A DNA stretch of 64,000 nucleotides from Bradyrhizobium jicamae (GTDB lineage Bacteria; Pseudomonadota; Alphaproteobacteria; Rhizobiales; Xanthobacteraceae), in NCBI RefSeq assembly GCF_018130695.1, contig NZ_JAFCJX010000005.1:1-64000 (forward strand), in the 5' to 3' direction. Under the pieces are notes generated by a model, which saw nothing but the letters and a program-made list of their open reading frames with translations, was not told the DNA's origin and did not search any database. This document shows positions 7,334 through 17,069 of the stretch, piece by piece. A program made the position numbers and the translations under genes. Numbering within the stretch: the first letter of the stretch is position 1; each line of letters begins with the position of its first letter.

Positions 7334-8395
7334 ATGCACATCCTTCGCGCGGCGCTGGCGGCCGCCCTGCTCACGATATCGGTACCGGCAATGGCTGCAG
7401 ATTATCCCGCGCCGAAGGACGGCGAATGGGTCGCAAAGGACTTCAAATTCCATTCCGGCGAGACCATGCCGGAACTCAAGCTGCACTACACCACGGTCGG
7501 CGATCCCGGCGGCCAGCCGGTGCTTGTGCTGCACGGCTCCGGCGGCTCGGCCGCGAGCATGCTGACGCCGACGTTCGCCGGCGAGTTGTTCGGCCCCGGC
7601 CAGCCGCTCGATGCTGCGAAATACTACATCATCATTCCCGACGGCATCGGTCACGGCAAATCCTCGAAACCGTCGGACGCGATGCGGACTGCGTTTCCGA
7701 AATACGACTACAACGACATGGTCGACGCGCAGTACCGCCTCATCACCGAGGGCCTCGGCATCAAGCATCTGCGGCTCGTGATCGGCAATTCGATGGGCGG
7801 CATGCACACCTGGATCTGGGGCACGCGCTACCCGCAGATGATGGACGTGCTGGTGCCGATGGCCTCGCAACCGACCGCGATGGCGGCGCGCAACTGGCTG
7901 TTGCGGCGCGCGATGCTGGACACCATCCGCAATGATCCCGACTACGCCGGCGGCAATTACACGAGCCAGCCGCGGATGATGAAATACGCCATTACAGCCT
8001 ATCGCTTCGCCAGCGCCGGCGGCACGCTGGCCTATCAGATGCAGGCGCCGACCTCGGCGCAGGCCGACAAGATGCTCGAGGATCAACTGGCGGTGCCGGT
8101 CACCGCTGATGCCAACGATTACATCTATCAATGGGAGTCCTCGCACGATTACGATCCCTCCGCCGGCATGGAGAAGATCGAGGCGACGCTGCTGCTGATC
8201 AACGCTGCCGACGACGAGCGCAATCCACCGGAGACCGGCGTCACCGAAGCCGCGGTGAAGCGGATCAGGAACGGCAAGATCTATCTGATCCCGGCGAGTT
8301 CAGACACGCGCGGCCACCTCACCACCGGCAATGCGAAGTTCTATGCGAAGCAATTGCAGGAGCTGCTGCAGACCGCGCCGCAGCGAACGATGTAG
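7334..8395 (+). CDS. Exported alpha/beta hydrolase, homoserine-acetyltransferase-like
   Basis: 353 residues with a signal peptide ending near AMAAD (residue 22). The fold is that of the MetX/alpha-beta hydrolase family: VLVLHGSGGS oxyanion region (about 64-72), nucleophile elbow GNSMGG with Ser153, acidic residue in INAADDERNP, and His in DTRGHLTT. MetX proteins are cytoplasmic acyltransferases; export here, and lack of other methionine genes, suggest an esterase or hydrolase rather than a biosynthetic enzyme. The next gene starts nine bases downstream, so the two are likely cotranscribed. Confidence 0.87.
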   Translation: MHILRAALAAALLTISVPAMAADYPAPKDGEWVAKDFKFHSGETMPELKLHYTTVGDPGGQPVLVLHGSGGSAASMLTPTFAGELFGPGQPLDAAKYYIIIPDGIGHGKSSKPSDAMRTAFPKYDYNDMVDAQYRLITEGLGIKHLRLVIGNSMGGMHTWIWGTRYPQMMDVLVPMASQPTAMAARNWLLRRAMLDTIRNDPDYAGGNYTSQPRMMKYAITAYRFASAGGTLAYQMQAPTSAQADKMLEDQLAVPVTADANDYIYQWESSHDYDPSAGMEKIEATLLLINAADDERNPPETGVTEAAVKRIRNGKIYLIPASSDTRGHLTTGNAKFYAKQLQELLQTAPQRTM

Positions 8396-8404
8396 CGCGG
8401 CGCG

Positions 8405-8752
8405 ATGTCGCAAGCCCGCTTCCGCAAGGTCGCGCTGAGCCTGCCCGACGCGGTCGAGGGCGCGCATCAGGGCCACGCAGACTTTCGCGTCGGCAAGCGC
8501 ATCTTCGCGACGCTCGGCTATCCCGACGACGATTGGGGCATGGTGAAGCTGACGCCGGAGCAGCAGACGATGGTGGTCGAGGCCGAGCCGGAGATCTTCC
8601 GGCCGGTGCCCGGCGGCTGGGGCAAGGGCGGCGCCACCAATGTCCGCCTCGCTAAGGCCGACGCAACGACGCTGCAGAGTGCACTCAAGATGGCGTGGGG
8701 CAACATCACCGCAAAACCTGCCGCAAAAACGCGCAGCGCAAAGCGCAGCTGA
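8405..8752 (+). CDS. MmcQ/YjbR family protein
   Basis: 115 residues with the typical family features: a start with A-L-S-L-P-D-A-V-E, G-A-H-Q-G-H-A-D-F-R-V-G-K-R-I-F-A-T-L, then M-V-K-L-T-P-E-Q-Q and GGWGKGGATNV. The family has a MmcQ/YjbR fold with double-wing-like DNA-binding features; molecular role unclear. It begins nine bases after the hydrolase stop and has no strong ribosome site of its own, consistent with translational coupling. Confidence 0.85.
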   Translation: MSQARFRKVALSLPDAVEGAHQGHADFRVGKRIFATLGYPDDDWGMVKLTPEQQTMVVEAEPEIFRPVPGGWGKGGATNVRLAKADATTLQSALKMAWGNITAKPAAKTRSAKRS

Positions 8753-8896
8753 ATTTTCGCATCGCATCAATTACCGATGCCGCGACAACGCTGATTCTTT
8801 GAGCATGCATCTTGCGCGCTTCTCGTGCCTAATCCCTCCAACAACAGGATTCGTCGACGGCGCAAGAAACGTCGCGACGTGACGTGGAGGATACGG

Positions 8897-9250
8897 ATGC
8901 GACGGTTCACGCACATCGTCGTGCTGGCGTGGCTCTCGGTGCTGGCAGGTGCTGCGCTCGCTTTCGACAACGGCCAGTACGATCACGTGCCGCCGGATAT
9001 CCGCGCCTGGTTCAAGAGCGTGATGGCGCCGAACGGCGTGCCCTGCTGCGACATCTCCGACGGCCATCGCACCAGCTACGACGTCCGCAACGGCGCCTAT
9101 TGGGTGCCGATCGAGGGCGAATGGATGATGGTGCCGGAGCGCGCGATCATCCGTGATCGCGGCAATCCGGTCGGCGAGGCCGTGGTCTGGTACGTGCACC
9201 ACCGCGGCAGCATCATCATCAGCTGCTTCGTGCCCGCGGATGCGGTTTAG
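8897..9250 (+). CDS. Small exported protein of unknown function
   Basis: 117 residues with a signal peptide (LAWLSVLAGAALA, ending about residue 21). The mature part has paired cysteines (VPCCDISDGHRTSY) and a late Cys, an aromatic segment YWVPIEGEWMMVPERAIIR and WYVHHRGSIIISCF. This pattern recurs in rhizobial exported proteins but has no named function that I can support. GGAGG stands seven bases before the ATG at 8897; a longer frame from 8825 lacks such a site. Confidence 0.78.
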   Translation: MRRFTHIVVLAWLSVLAGAALAFDNGQYDHVPPDIRAWFKSVMAPNGVPCCDISDGHRTSYDVRNGAYWVPIEGEWMMVPERAIIRDRGNPVGEAVVWYVHHRGSIIISCFVPADAV

Positions 9251-9317
9251 ATGACATCGAGGTGACGACGGCAGCCTCGGATGTTACTGTCCGGCATCAC
9301 CTGACCGGAGACATGCC

Positions 9318-9923
9318 GTGACCGATCTCGCCGCTCCCGATCTTGCCTCGATCTATCCGCAGCCCTCCCCGCGCGTGATCGCGAAGGCGCGGCCGGAGAT
9401 CGATGTGCACGCGAAGAAGTTCATCGAGATGTCGCCGTTCTGCGTGCTGGCAACCTCGGGCGCCAACGGCGAGGTCGACGCCTCGCCACGCGGCGGCACA
9501 CCGGGCTTCGTCACCGTCACCGGGCCGAACGAGATGCTGATGCCGGACCGTTCCGGCAACAACCGCATCGACAGTTTTCGCAACATCGTCGAAGGCTCCG
9601 GCTTCCTGCAACTGATCTTCTTCGTGCCGGGGATCGACGAGACGCTGCGCGTCGGCGGCCGCGGCAGCGTGACGGCCGATCCCGATTTGCTGTCGCAGAT
9701 GATCGAATTCGGCAAACCGCCGCGCGCGGTGCTGCGCATCGCGGTCAAGGAAGCCTATTTCCACTGCGGCAAGGCGCTGATGCGCTCCAAACTCTGGGGG
9801 GCCGACACCCGCGTCGAGCGCAAGGTGTTTCCGAGCATCAGCACGGTGATTCACGAGCAGACCTCGCTGGGCGAACCCGAAAGCCAGGAAGCCGTCTACG
9901 AGCGCTACAAGACCCAGCTTTAG
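9318..9923 (+). CDS. FMN-dependent PPOX-type flavoprotein (MSMEG_1061-like)
   Basis: 201 residues of the pyridoxamine-5'-phosphate-oxidase-like split-barrel fold: FCVLATSGANGEVDASPRGG (flavin phosphate region), DRSGNNRIDSFRNIVEG and FFVPGIDETLRVGGRG. These segments are characteristic of the MSMEG_1061 group. The start codon is GTG at 9318 with CCGGAG upstream; a nearby ATG at 9313 is out of frame. A soluble redox enzyme; physiological substrate unknown. Confidence 0.85.
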   Translation: MTDLAAPDLASIYPQPSPRVIAKARPEIDVHAKKFIEMSPFCVLATSGANGEVDASPRGGTPGFVTVTGPNEMLMPDRSGNNRIDSFRNIVEGSGFLQLIFFVPGIDETLRVGGRGSVTADPDLLSQMIEFGKPPRAVLRIAVKEAYFHCGKALMRSKLWGADTRVERKVFPSISTVIHEQTSLGEPESQEAVYERYKTQL

Positions 9924-10082
9924 GCGCTTCCAGCGCGACATGACGTCGCTTTCGCGCGGTCGTGAGGCGACAGCGCGTGGCGTTAATCTTATTGCTTAAC
10001 CAACAATTAAGGATGTGTTTGCGGGCGCCGTGGGGCACGGCTTAGCGTCCGTCCAAAGCTGAGATAACAGTGAGTGCGTGCC

Positions 10083-10490
10083 ATGTCGTATCGAAAGTAC
10101 GGGACGCTGATGGCGTCCTTCAGTGCCGTCGTACTGATGCTTGCCGCGGACAATGCGTTCGCGCGATCGGGAACCGCGCCGCGCGGTGCGTTCGCCCAGA
10201 TGCATCCCGGCTTCCGTCATCATCACCACCGCGTCCCCGGCACTTTCTTCCCGGGCGGCGGCTTCTACTACGGTCCGACAGGCGCGGTGGTCGCCGACGT
10301 GCCGCAGCAGCCGGTCTCCAGCGACGTCAACTACACCTACAAATACGACGTGCCGTGGGACTGGGCGCACCGCTATCCGCCCGCGGTGGTCCCGTCCGAC
10401 CGTCCCTACATCTCGAGCTGCTCGACCGAGAGCGTGACCGTCCCCGGCCGCAGCGGCGATCGTACCGTCAACGTGACGCGCTGCTACTGA
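10083..10490 (+). CDS. Exported His/Pro/Tyr-rich small protein
   Basis: 135 residues, signal peptide ending about AFA-RS (residue 28). The mature protein has an HHHH run (FRHHHHRVPG), a glycine/aromatic stretch (FFPGGGFYYGPTG), a YTYKYDVPWDWAHRYPP region, and two C-terminal cysteines (SSCSTESV and TRCY), which could form a disulphide. The His run suggests metal binding (inference). ATG 10083 used; GTG 10074 also in frame. Followed by a strong terminator at 10513-10542. Confidence 0.75.
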   Translation: MSYRKYGTLMASFSAVVLMLAADNAFARSGTAPRGAFAQMHPGFRHHHHRVPGTFFPGGGFYYGPTGAVVADVPQQPVSSDVNYTYKYDVPWDWAHRYPPAVVPSDRPYISSCSTESVTVPGRSGDRTVNVTRCY

Positions 10491-10512
10491 GCGCCTGTGC
10501 GATCTCAAAATG

Positions 10513-10542
10513 AAAGAGGCCGCCCCGTGGGCGGCCTCTTTT
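10513..10542 (+). terminator. Rho-independent terminator
   Basis: A perfect 13-base-pair stem, AAAGAGGCCGCCC (10513-10525) with GGGCGGCCTCTTT (10529-10541), has a three-base loop and ends in a short T run. A-tract and T-tract at the two ends mean it can serve both the exported-protein gene and bfr, which converge here. Confidence 0.93.
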
Positions 10543-10579
10543 GATTCCATGCACGCTTGCTCGGGCGCGCCGTCAACGA

Positions 10580-11065
10580 TCAGTCTTCACCCTGCAGATG
10601 GCCGACATGCTTCTGGGTGTACAGCTCGAGACCGATCCGCTTGATCAGGTCGAGCTGGGTCTCGAGGAAATCGATGTGGTGCTCCTCGTCCTTCATCAGC
10701 TGCTCGAACAGGTCGCGGCTGACATAGTCCTTGACACCGTGGCAGTAGGTCGCCGCTTCCTGATACAGCGTGCGCGCGCCGATCTCGGCGGCGAGGTCAG
10801 CCTCGATGATCTCCTTGACGTCCTGGCCGATGCGCAAGGGATCGAGCACCTGCATGTTCGGGAAGCCGTCGAGGAACAGGATGCGGTCGGTGAACTTGTC
10901 GGCGTGCTCCATCTCCTCGATGGATTCCTTACGCCAGACCTTGGCCATCTCCAGCAGGCCCCAATTGTTGAGGAGCCGATAGTGCAGCCAGTACTGGTTG
11001 ATGGCAGTCAGCTCGCTGCGGAGGCCCTTGTTGAGATAATCGATGACTTTCGGGTCGCCCTGCAT
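10580..11065 (-). CDS. bfr: Bacterioferritin
   Basis: 161 residues, full length. Stores iron as a ferric mineral in a 24-subunit haem-containing cytoplasmic shell. All di-iron ferroxidase ligands are at the canonical positions: Glu18, Glu51, His54, Glu94, Glu127 and His130; Met52 is the axial haem ligand. TGGAG precedes the ATG. A palindromic iron-control-element-like site lies 44 bases upstream of the start. The partner ferredoxin gene bfd lies 125 bases upstream in the same orientation, the usual storage/release pair. Confidence 0.97.
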   Translation of the reverse strand: MQGDPKVIDYLNKGLRSELTAINQYWLHYRLLNNWGLLEMAKVWRKESIEEMEHADKFTDRILFLDGFPNMQVLDPLRIGQDVKEIIEADLAAEIGARTLYQEAATYCHGVKDYVSRDLFEQLMKDEEHHIDFLETQLDLIKRIGLELYTQKHVGHLQGED

Positions 11066-11108
11066 GATTCACTCCATCTTTCGCGGCCAACTCGGCCCAA
11101 ATCCGAAC

Positions 11109-11123
11109 TTAGAACGCTTCTAA
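11109..11123. promoter_or_regulatory. ICE-type palindrome (candidate Irr site) upstream of bfr
   Basis: TTAGAA-CGC-TTCTAA is a perfect 6-3-6 palindrome, the form of the iron control element bound by Irr in Bradyrhizobium and relatives. It is 43 bases before the bfr start, a position suited to repression under low iron. Irr control of bfr is known for Bradyrhizobium; this particular site is inferred from sequence. Confidence 0.75.
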
Positions 11124-11190
11124 ATCAGATTTTTGACGAGAGCAACCGTCCGCGACAAGCGGTCTCGGGGATAAGATCCAAAACGGGAAC

Positions 11191-11448
11191 TTAGTAGGCC
11201 GCGAGCTCGAAGGCGGTGTCTTCGTCGTTGGCCGCGTGGGGATGGCTGTGCGGGCAGCCGGAGCAGCAGGCCTTGGCGCAAGGGCCCAGCGCCTCATCGA
11301 TGATCGCCTTGATGGTGCGGGCACAGCGGCCGCATTCGGCGCTGCAGCCGAGGCAGCCATAGACCTGCTTCGGATGACGAGTCACGCCAGCGCTGACCGC
11401 GTTGCGGACATCGTTGTCGCTCAGGACGTTGCAGGAACAGACGATCAT
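11191..11448 (-). CDS. bfd: Bacterioferritin-associated ferredoxin (Bfd-like)
   Basis: 85 residues. The [2Fe-2S] ligand pattern is complete: Cys4-x-Cys6 and Cys39-x2-Cys42. Bfd reduces the bacterioferritin core and releases iron. The N terminus MIVCSCNVLSDNDVR is typical. The tail (residues 56-85) adds further Cys and His residues (CAKACCSGCPHSHPH), longer than the minimal family and possibly an additional metal-binding segment. Same strand as bfr, located directly upstream. Two ICE-like motifs lie upstream at 11529-11580. Confidence 0.93.
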   Translation of the reverse strand: MIVCSCNVLSDNDVRNAVSAGVTRHPKQVYGCLGCSAECGRCARTIKAIIDEALGPCAKACCSGCPHSHPHAANDEDTAFELAAY

Positions 11449-11528
11449 CGAAGTATGGCAGGTCCGTCAGTGATGCTTGCCTTCTTCGATATTCGCTGGC
11501 CTCGCCGGTGGGAAGTGCAAAACACGCT

Positions 11529-11580
11529 TTTTGAAGCAATTCCAAACTGATGCAGGATTCACTTTGGAACGGCTCTAAAA
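11529..11580. promoter_or_regulatory. Two degenerate ICE-like motifs upstream of bfd
   Basis: TTTGAAGCAATTCCAAA (near 11529-11545) and TTTGGAACGGCTCTAAA (11563-11579) each approximate the TTNNAA-N3-TTNNAA layout of the perfect site at 11109-11123. Two tandem sites before bfd plus one before bfr would let one regulator control both genes. Weaker match than the bfr site. Confidence 0.4.
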
Positions 11581-11642
11581 GTGATCAAGGTCATAGACGC
11601 CCTCATCGGACGCCCTCCTCGCAGCCTTTACGGGGCGCCGCT

Positions 11643-11969
11643 CTAATCGCTGCTGCTGCTATCGCTGCCGCCGCCGCAATCACTGCTGCCGCTGTCACTG
11701 GAGCTTGAACTGTCGCTGCTGCAGCTGCCTGAATCATTGGCGCTGGATGACGAGCTGGAATTGTCGCTGCTGAACAAGCTCCAGCCGCTGGAGCTGCTAC
11801 CGGAATCGTAGCTCGAAGACCGATCGTAGCTCGAGGAGCGATCGAAGGTATCGTTGCCATACGCCGTCCTGCGCCTGACACCGCTGCTGTCCAGCCTGGC
11901 CGCCATCAGCGCGTAGATGACCACGGACGCACCGCACAGCGCGATCGCCAACCCCATCATTCCGCTCAT
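11643..11969 (-). CDS. Small membrane protein with serine-rich low-complexity tail
   Basis: 108 residues. One membrane helix (MMGLAIALCGASVVIYALMAA, about 4-24) is followed by a short basic stretch and about 75 residues dominated by Ser, Asp and Gly, including two copies of YDRSSS and runs such as SSSSSS. Two Cys occur in the tail. Start at ATG 11969 with a GGAG site; an upstream in-frame ATG at 12047 has no such support. The tail is likely disordered and outside or at the membrane surface. No family recognised. Confidence 0.68.
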   Translation of the reverse strand: MSGMMGLAIALCGASVVIYALMAARLDSSGVRRRTAYGNDTFDRSSSYDRSSSYDSGSSSSGWSLFSSDNSSSSSSANDSGSCSSDSSSSSDSGSSDCGGGSDSSSSD

Positions 11970-12151
11970 CGCCGACGCTCCACTTCGGGCCATTGCCCAC
12001 CTGTGCACAGCAACAAAATGTCTGCTGTCTGCCCCATTCGTCGCCAAATGAGGCCGTCTCGTTCATTGATCATTCAAGCGAAATGTGGAACTTTCGCCCA
12101 CGATAGACCGCTTGCAAGCCGGTCCTGTTCTCCCAAGAGAAAGGTGAGGCC

Positions 12152-12457
12152 ATGAAGAAGACTTTGATGGCGCTTTGCGCCGCCGCCACCCTGGCGGTTT
12201 CGGCCGTGGCGGTCCCCGCCCCTGCCCAAGCACAGCGCGGTGTCGCGGCTGGCGTCGCTGCCGGCCTGATCGGCGGCGCCATCGTCGGCGGCGCGATCGC
12301 GTCGCAGAACGGCTATTATGGCCCCGGCTACTACGGCCCCGGACCGGCCTATGTGGTCGATCCCGGCTACGGCCCGCCCCCCGGCTGCTACTGGCAGCGC
12401 CAGCGCTTCTGGGATGGTTATGGCTGGCAGGTCCGCCGGGTCCGCGTCTGCGACTGA
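12152..12457 (+). CDS. Small exported glycine-rich protein (tandem paralogue 1)
   Basis: 101 residues. Signal peptide (ends about AQA-QR, residue 28), then GVAAGVAAGLIGGAIVGGAIAS (a glycine-zipper-like hydrophobic segment), a Tyr/Gly/Pro repeat region (YYGPGYYGPGP) and a conserved end with CYWQRQRFWDGYGWQ and a terminal VCD. Two cysteines may pair. The paralogue at 12696-12962 shares the zipper and the RFWDGYGW end. Probably associates with the outer membrane or envelope (inference). Followed by its own terminator. Confidence 0.82.
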   Translation: MKKTLMALCAAATLAVSAVAVPAPAQAQRGVAAGVAAGLIGGAIVGGAIASQNGYYGPGYYGPGPAYVVDPGYGPPPGCYWQRQRFWDGYGWQVRRVRVCD

Positions 12458-12497
12458 CGCCTTCGCAGCCGTTCATCTCCATTAAATCTGCAGCGAT

Positions 12498-12530
12498 GTC
12501 CCGGGGAACCGACGGTTTCCCGGGACTTTT
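12498..12530 (+). terminator. Rho-independent terminator
   Basis: GTCCCGGG (12498-12505) pairs with CCCGGGAC (12519-12526), extended by GAACC with GGTTT (one G-T pair), a three-base loop, then TTTT. Ends the transcript of the gene at 12152-12457. Confidence 0.85.
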
Positions 12531-12695
12531 GCCATTTAAGGGCCTGAAAAGGCCGCTTTCTCGGCCGATCAGTCCGCCGACGTTTACGTTCGATTGACTG
12601 TTCTGCGCTGTCTAGTGCGACAGAGTTCGAATCCAGCGTGCGCATCACCCAACCCGGCGCCACCCCACAGCGCCATGTCCAGGAGCCTGAAGGAA

Positions 12696-12962
12696 ATGAA
12701 GAAGACATTGGCCGCACTTGCCGCTGTCGCAACGATTGCCGCATCGTCGATGACCCCCGCTCACGCCCAGCGCGGCGTCGGCGCAGGCATCGCAGCCGGC
12801 CTGATCGGCGGCGCCATCATCGGTGGCGCGATCGCATCGAGCCGCCCGGCCTATGGTGGTCCGGTGTATGTCGAGGAAGCCCCGCCCCCGTGCCGCATGG
12901 TCCGTGAGCGCTTCTGGGACGGCTACGGCTGGCGCTTCCGCCGCGTCGAGGTCTGCGACTAA
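12696..12962 (+). CDS. Small exported glycine-rich protein (tandem paralogue 2)
   Basis: 88 residues, paralogue of 12152-12457: MKKTLAAL signal peptide ending at AHAQR, glycine-zipper segment (VGAGIAAGLIGGAIIGGAIAS), a shorter linker, and the shared end RERFWDGYGWRFRRVEVCD. The Tyr/Gly/Pro repeat of copy 1 is largely missing. ATG 12696 preceded by AAGGA; an in-frame ATG at 12675 is possible. Each copy has its own terminator, so they are separately transcribed. Confidence 0.82.
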   Translation: MKKTLAALAAVATIAASSMTPAHAQRGVGAGIAAGLIGGAIIGGAIASSRPAYGGPVYVEEAPPPCRMVRERFWDGYGWRFRRVEVCD

Positions 12963-12992
12963 GTCGACCGCGCGATCCGCGCTTCGAGTTTG

Positions 12993-13020
12993 AAAGCCCG
13001 GCCCGCAAGGCCGGGCTTTT
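12993..13020. terminator. Bidirectional rho-independent terminator
   Basis: AAAGCCCGGCC (12993-13003) and GGCCGGGCTTT (13009-13019) form a perfect 11-base-pair stem with loop CGCAA, flanked by A and T tracts. It separates the secreted-protein gene from the convergent transglycosylase gene, which ends at 13023. Confidence 0.92.
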
Positions 13021-13022
13021 GT

Positions 13023-14291
13023 TTAGCGCGCCGCGCTCATCGCACGCAGCACGGCATCGCTCGGCCAGCAATCGACCTTGAGGCCGGCCGACTTCTGGTA
13101 AGCGCCGAGTGCCGCGCGGGTCTGCATGCCGGCCTTGCCGTCGAGCTTGTCCTTGTAGAGACCGATCCGCGTCAGATGCTTCTGCATCGCCTCGACATCC
13201 GCGGAGCGCAACTGGCTCGAGGCCGACCACGGCGTCGCAAACGGCAGCGGGCTGGTCATACGGTCGCTGAGATGGCCGACGAACAGCACGTACAGATCGG
13301 AGAAATTGTACTCCTTGATCACGAAGTAATTCGTCGTGGTGAGAAACGCCGGGCCGTAGATCCCTTCGGGCTGCAACAGGGATGCCTGCTGCGCCTGCTC
13401 GGCCGCGCTGAGCTTTTGCCCGCGCACCGGCACAAAGCCCGCGCGCAGCCACTCGCCGATCGGCTTGGTCACTTCAGGCACGCCCGTCGTGCAATCGACA
13501 TTGGCGGGCGCCTTCACCTCATAGGCCCAGCGCAGGCCCGGCTGCCAGCCCTTGTTGACGAGTTGCTGCGCGGCTGACGCCAGCGCATCCGGCACTGAGT
13601 GCCAGATGTCGATCTTGCCATCGCCGTCGAGGTCGACACCGTGCTTGTAGTATTCAGACGGCAGGAACTGGGTGTAGCCGGTCGCGCCGGCCCATGACGA
13701 CGTCATCTCCTTGCGCGAGACCACGCCATCACTGAGGATCTTGAGCGCCAGGATGAACTCGGTACGGAACTGATCCTTGCGGCGGCCGACATAGGCCTGC
13801 GTCGCGACCACCCGCAGCGTGTCGTAGGGCAGTTTGTAGCGGCCGTAATCGGTCTCGCGGCCCCAGATCGCGAGCACGACCGTGGCCGGCACACCGAATT
13901 TTTTCTCGATTTCGTTCAGCGCGGGCCGATATTTCTGCAGCAGCTTCTGTCCCTCGCCGGCGAGCCGCGCGATCGAGGCGTCCTTGATGTAATCCGCCGG
14001 CACCTGCACGAACTCGGCCTGCGCCGCGGCTCCCGTCTTCGGCCGTCCCGGCAGGATCAGGTCGGGCAGCTTGTAATCCGGCTCGAGGCCGCGCGTCTCG
14101 CGCTCGAACGCCTCGCGCGAGACGCCGGCGGCCTGCGCCTCCGGCCACAGCGAGGTGACGAACTGCGTGAAGGCGGCGTCGGCGGCACGGGCGGACGACG
14201 AGATTGTTGCCATCGCGAGCAGCGCGAAAAGGAATGCAAGAGCCAGCCTGTTCACGCCGCGGATCCCGTCGCCATTGGTGCCGTGAGCCAT
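13023..14291 (-). CDS. MltB-type lytic murein transglycosylase with peptidoglycan-binding domain
   Basis: 422 residues. After an N-terminal signal peptide comes the MltB-like catalytic domain (about 40-335): the catalytic Glu lies in AIWGRETDYGRY, followed by YVGRRKDQF and SSWAGATGYTQFLPSEYY. The C-terminal 60 residues (LRSADVEAMQKHLTRIGLY...TRAALGAYQKSAGL) form a PG_binding_1 domain. Acts in the periplasm, cleaving glycan strands to 1,6-anhydro products. ATG 14291 used; a GTG at 14254 would place the signal peptide directly at the N terminus and is an alternative. Confidence 0.9.
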   Translation of the reverse strand: MAHGTNGDGIRGVNRLALAFLFALLAMATISSSARAADAAFTQFVTSLWPEAQAAGVSREAFERETRGLEPDYKLPDLILPGRPKTGAAAQAEFVQVPADYIKDASIARLAGEGQKLLQKYRPALNEIEKKFGVPATVVLAIWGRETDYGRYKLPYDTLRVVATQAYVGRRKDQFRTEFILALKILSDGVVSRKEMTSSWAGATGYTQFLPSEYYKHGVDLDGDGKIDIWHSVPDALASAAQQLVNKGWQPGLRWAYEVKAPANVDCTTGVPEVTKPIGEWLRAGFVPVRGQKLSAAEQAQQASLLQPEGIYGPAFLTTTNYFVIKEYNFSDLYVLFVGHLSDRMTSPLPFATPWSASSQLRSADVEAMQKHLTRIGLYKDKLDGKAGMQTRAALGAYQKSAGLKVDCWPSDAVLRAMSAAR

Positions 14292-14322
14292 ATCACGACA
14301 CCGGACCGCCGTGAACAGAGGC

Positions 14323-14913
14323 TCAATGCTCCGCCTGCTGCCGCGCGCCTTCGATCGACGCGTTCGACAGCTTGTCGACCATGGCGATGCCGATCGCCGA
14401 CAGGATGAAGACGCAGTGGATGATGGTCTGCCACATCACGCCGGTCTCGGTGTAGAGGGTCTTGCCCGAGGTCAGCCCGCCGGCCTCGATGAAGGTGCGC
14501 AACAGATGGATCGAGGAGATGCCGATGATCGCCATCGCGAGCTTGATCTTCAGCACGCTGGCGTTGACGTGGCTGAGCCATTCCGGCTCGTCCGGATGAC
14601 CCTGCAGATTGAGCCGCGAGACGAAGGTCTCGTAGCCGCCGACGATCACCATCACCAGCAGGTTCGAGATCATCACCACGTCGATCAGGCCGAGCACCGC
14701 CAACATGATCTGCTGCTCGCTGAAATCGAAGGAGTGCATGAACAGGTGAAACAGTTCCTTGATGAACAGCACGACATAGATGCCCTGCGCGACGATCAGG
14801 CCGATATAGAGCGGCAATTGCAGCCAGCGCGATCCGAAGATCAGCATCGGAACGGGGCGCAACGGCCGGCCCTTGGAAGGGGCGCGCGCGTCAGTGATAG
14901 CGGACATCTGCAT
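14323..14913 (-). CDS. YqhA/UPF0114 (TIGR00645) membrane protein
   Basis: 196 residues with four likely membrane helices (about 33-55, 67-93, 120-142, 163-180). The stretch [22 protein letters not shown] and the following segment [25 protein letters not shown] are signatures of the TIGR00645/UPF0114 family. Inner-membrane protein of unknown function. A 31-base gap separates it from the transglycosylase gene on the same strand, so cotranscription is likely. Confidence 0.88.
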   Translation of the reverse strand: MQMSAITDARAPSKGRPLRPVPMLIFGSRWLQLPLYIGLIVAQGIYVVLFIKELFHLFMHSFDFSEQQIMLAVLGLIDVVMISNLLVMVIVGGYETFVSRLNLQGHPDEPEWLSHVNASVLKIKLAMAIIGISSIHLLRTFIEAGGLTSGKTLYTETGVMWQTIIHCVFILSAIGIAMVDKLSNASIEGARQQAEH

Positions 14914-15168
14914 TATCTCTCGGGGATTCGGATGAGGAGCGCTTTATCTAGGAAATTGTCGCAGGCGGGAAAGCGACAACTGGCCGCACGTCGCATTACG
15001 GAACGGTCATGAAGGTGCGGCCTCGCAATCCGCCTCTTCACGCGCCGAGATCATGATGTAGTCTGATCGACGGGCTTTGGCTGCGCGAGCCAAAGCAGTT
15101 CCTGCACGACGCGCTGCCGCGGGCGCGCGCCTTCCTCGACAAGTTCGGCGACTTGCGAGGGCGCCTCG
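14914..15168. other. Intergenic, possible regulator remnant
   Basis: No complete gene. On the + strand, 15061-15168 reads LIDGLWLREPKQFLHDALP in one frame, which resembles the C-terminal end of TetR-type regulators, but an in-frame stop lies just upstream and no HTH part remains. It may be a gene relic; the evidence is weak. Confidence 0.25.
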
Positions 15169-16818
<1,650 letters not shown>

Positions 16819-17069
16819 TCGCGATCCCTGGAATTGATCCGGATGTGAGGAAATTTTGCTGCCGCCGATGTAGCGGCCGGCCCCCGAAAGCGCAACCAGA
16901 GCCGTCCGTTTTCCCTCCGTTCACCACGGATGAATACGGGATCGACACCATGTGGCGGGCTGGTCGGGACAATTGAAACTATCTTTTAATAAATCAGGCC
17001 AAAACTCGTCCTCGACGCCGAAAAAGACGTCTTTCGCGGCAGAAGCCGCGGAAAAACAGAGGCCGCGTC

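Noticed and set aside
7334..8395. Assignment as homoserine O-acetyltransferase MetX
   Set aside because: The signal peptide and lack of methionine genes do not fit a cytoplasmic biosynthetic enzyme.
12590..12660. GTTCGAATC, resembling a tRNA T-loop
   Set aside because: No acceptor stem, D arm or anticodon arm can be built around it, and no CCA end is present.
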